From positions 124,001-188,000 of the forward strand of contig NZ_LQPC01000026.1 of assembly GCF_002101705.1 (NCBI RefSeq): a stretch of 64,000 nucleotides of DNA. Direction: 5' to 3'. A program made the translations under genes and the position numbers. This document shows, one piece after another, positions 63,289 through 64,000 of the stretch (positions are counted from its first letter, which is position 1; each line of letters starts with the position of its first letter). The notes under the pieces were generated by a model. It was given only the letters and a program-made list of their open reading frames with translations. It was not told where the DNA came from and ran no database searches. Source of the stretch: Mycolicibacterium iranicum. GTDB lineage: Bacteria; Actinomycetota; Actinomycetes; Mycobacteriales; Mycobacteriaceae.

Positions 63289-63304
63289 CGGCGCCGAGCC
63301 AGCA

Positions 63305-63904
63305 TCAGCACAGTGCGGCGAAACCTGAACGCACCAGACCCATGCTCGACGCGGTGATTGCGCCGAGGTCTCCCGTGCAGCCGTCGCGGCCCCAATGCTC
63401 TACCGCCACAACGAGAGCCGCGGCCAGAGCGGCGCCGGCGACTTCGGCGACCAACTCGATGTCGGGGACATCGGCGTAGCGCACTCTGACGAAGTCGGTG
63501 AGCACCGCCGCGAACGACGCCTGTACCACACGCAGGTGTCCGGCGATACGCTCGGCGCTGATCAGCTCGTTGCGCGCGGTCGCCGCCTGCCGGACCACCT
63601 CAAGGTCGTAGGGAAAGCTGACAATGGCGGCGAGCACCGCATCGAACACCGACTCAGATCTGGGGCGCCGCGCGAGCGCTTCGGCCAGCCATTCCACCTG
63701 CGTCTCGTAGTCCTGGAACAGCACCGCTTCCTTGGTCGGGAAGTGGCGGAAGAAGGTGCGCTCGGTGACGCCGGCCTCGCGCGCCAGCTCCGTCACCGTC
63801 ACGTTGGCAAAGCCCCTGGCGGCGAAACTGTTCAGCGCAGCCTGGCGAAGGGCGTCGCGCGTCGACCGGCGCCGCAGCTCATGAAGATTCGGTGTGCCGG
63901 CCAC
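63305..63904 (-). CDS. TetR-family transcriptional regulator
   Basis: A 199-residue repressor with helix-turn-helix VTVTELAREAGVTERTFFRH near residues 35-60. The C-terminal domain resembles MftR-like/TetR_C_17 actinobacterial regulators. Two palindromes at 63933-63970 lie between it and the divergent gene starting at 63983, so it likely represses that gene and itself. Confidence 0.88.
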   Translation of the reverse strand: MAGTPNLHELRRRSTRDALRQAALNSFAARGFANVTVTELAREAGVTERTFFRHFPTKEAVLFQDYETQVEWLAEALARRPRSESVFDAVLAAIVSFPYDLEVVRQAATARNELISAERIAGHLRVVQASFAAVLTDFVRVRYADVPDIELVAEVAGAALAAALVVAVEHWGRDGCTGDLGAITASSMGLVRSGFAALC

Positions 63905-63932
63905 AGGGGAAGCGTACGCATCAGAGGCGCAG

Positions 63933-63970
63933 ATATGTCAGTTCTGACCATATTCGTGTCAGTACTGACA
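63933..63970 (+). promoter_or_regulatory. Two palindromic TetR operator sites
   Basis: ATATGTCAG-TTC-TGACCATAT (63933-63953, near-perfect) and TGTCAGTACTGACA (63957-63970, perfect) share the half-site TGTCAG/CTGACA. They lie 12 to 50 bases before the divergent ATG at 63983. Confidence 0.7.
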
Positions 63971-63982
63971 TATTCTCGGACG

Positions 63983-64000
63983 ATGAGTGATTACGACGCG
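63983..64000 (+). CDS. Start of divergent gene, cut by window edge
   Basis: ATG followed by five codons (MSDYDA) reaches the right end of the window in frame. Two TetR operators precede it. Nothing can be said about the product; MSDYDA is a common start for FAD/NAD(P)-binding oxidoreductases, but this is a guess. Confidence 0.4.

Overview
The window is a high-GC actinobacterial chromosome segment, almost certainly from a rapidly growing Mycobacterium (Mycolicibacterium). The evidence is an inverted but gene-for-gene match to the M. tuberculosis Rv0561c-Rv0566c block (menJ, grcC1, htpX, gpsA, yajQ; the Rv0565c monooxygenase is missing here), CYP135- and CYP136-type P450s, an MmpL-type transporter, a SigH-type sigma factor, DUF5994 and DUF7159 proteins, F420-type DUF385 proteins and many GTG starts. 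No insertion sequence, integrase, CRISPR array or rRNA was seen. One tRNA is present (tRNA-Tyr).

Layout. 0-3 kb: acyl-lipid desaturase and a glycosyltransferase. 3-10.5 kb: two copies of a stress-type module (a 46-residue protein, with or without a DUF5994 protein, a cold-shock protein and a long terminator hairpin), separated by a WXG100-like secreted protein overlapping a membrane protein and by a large exported alpha/beta hydrolase. 10.5-17.7 kb: CYP135-type P450, an MmpL transporter broken by one in-frame TAG, an RsbW-like ATPase, a Ser/Thr kinase fused to an extracellular solute-binding domain, and an HxlR regulator. 17.9-22.2 kb: aldehyde dehydrogenase, KdgD and a glucarate dehydratase homologue, which with GudD at 47.8 kb make a full glucarate to 2-oxoglutarate route. 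22.2-25.9 kb: TetR and a tightly overlapping operon of an unknown protein, an SDR and a CYP136-type P450. 26-31.7 kb: LysR, PhoD, a Cys-rich mini-protein and a large LuxR (LAL) regulator. 32-39.4 kb: TetR, then an apparent operon of an NTF2-like protein, a SigH-like ECF sigma factor, a DUF5996 protein, a Rieske/glutamate-synthase-type FMN fusion, a Rieske/ThDP-enzyme fusion and an NAD(P)H:quinone-type reductase. 39.4-50.1 kb: a D-2-hydroxyacid dehydrogenase, then a co-directional run of a peptide-type ABC transporter, a TauE-like exporter, an IclR regulator, GudD and a second hydroxyacid dehydrogenase. 50-56 kb: cell-envelope proteins, an exported sugar-dehydrogenase-like protein, a lipoprotein and a thioesterase lying between tRNA-Tyr and a copy of its 3' end. 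56-62.7 kb: the conserved yajQ-gpsA-htpX-grcC1-menJ block. 62.8-64 kb: a conserved unknown protein and a TetR with a divergent gene entering at the right edge.

The most interesting material is the 32.7-39.4 kb operon carrying two different Rieske-fused redox enzymes under a SigH-like sigma factor. Next come the paired 46-residue proteins linked to cspA/DUF5994, the kinase-SBP sensor, the WXG100-like protein with its overlapping membrane partner, the amber-interrupted MmpL gene, and a family of long palindromes (CGCCGAAACTGCATTCC type) between genes.
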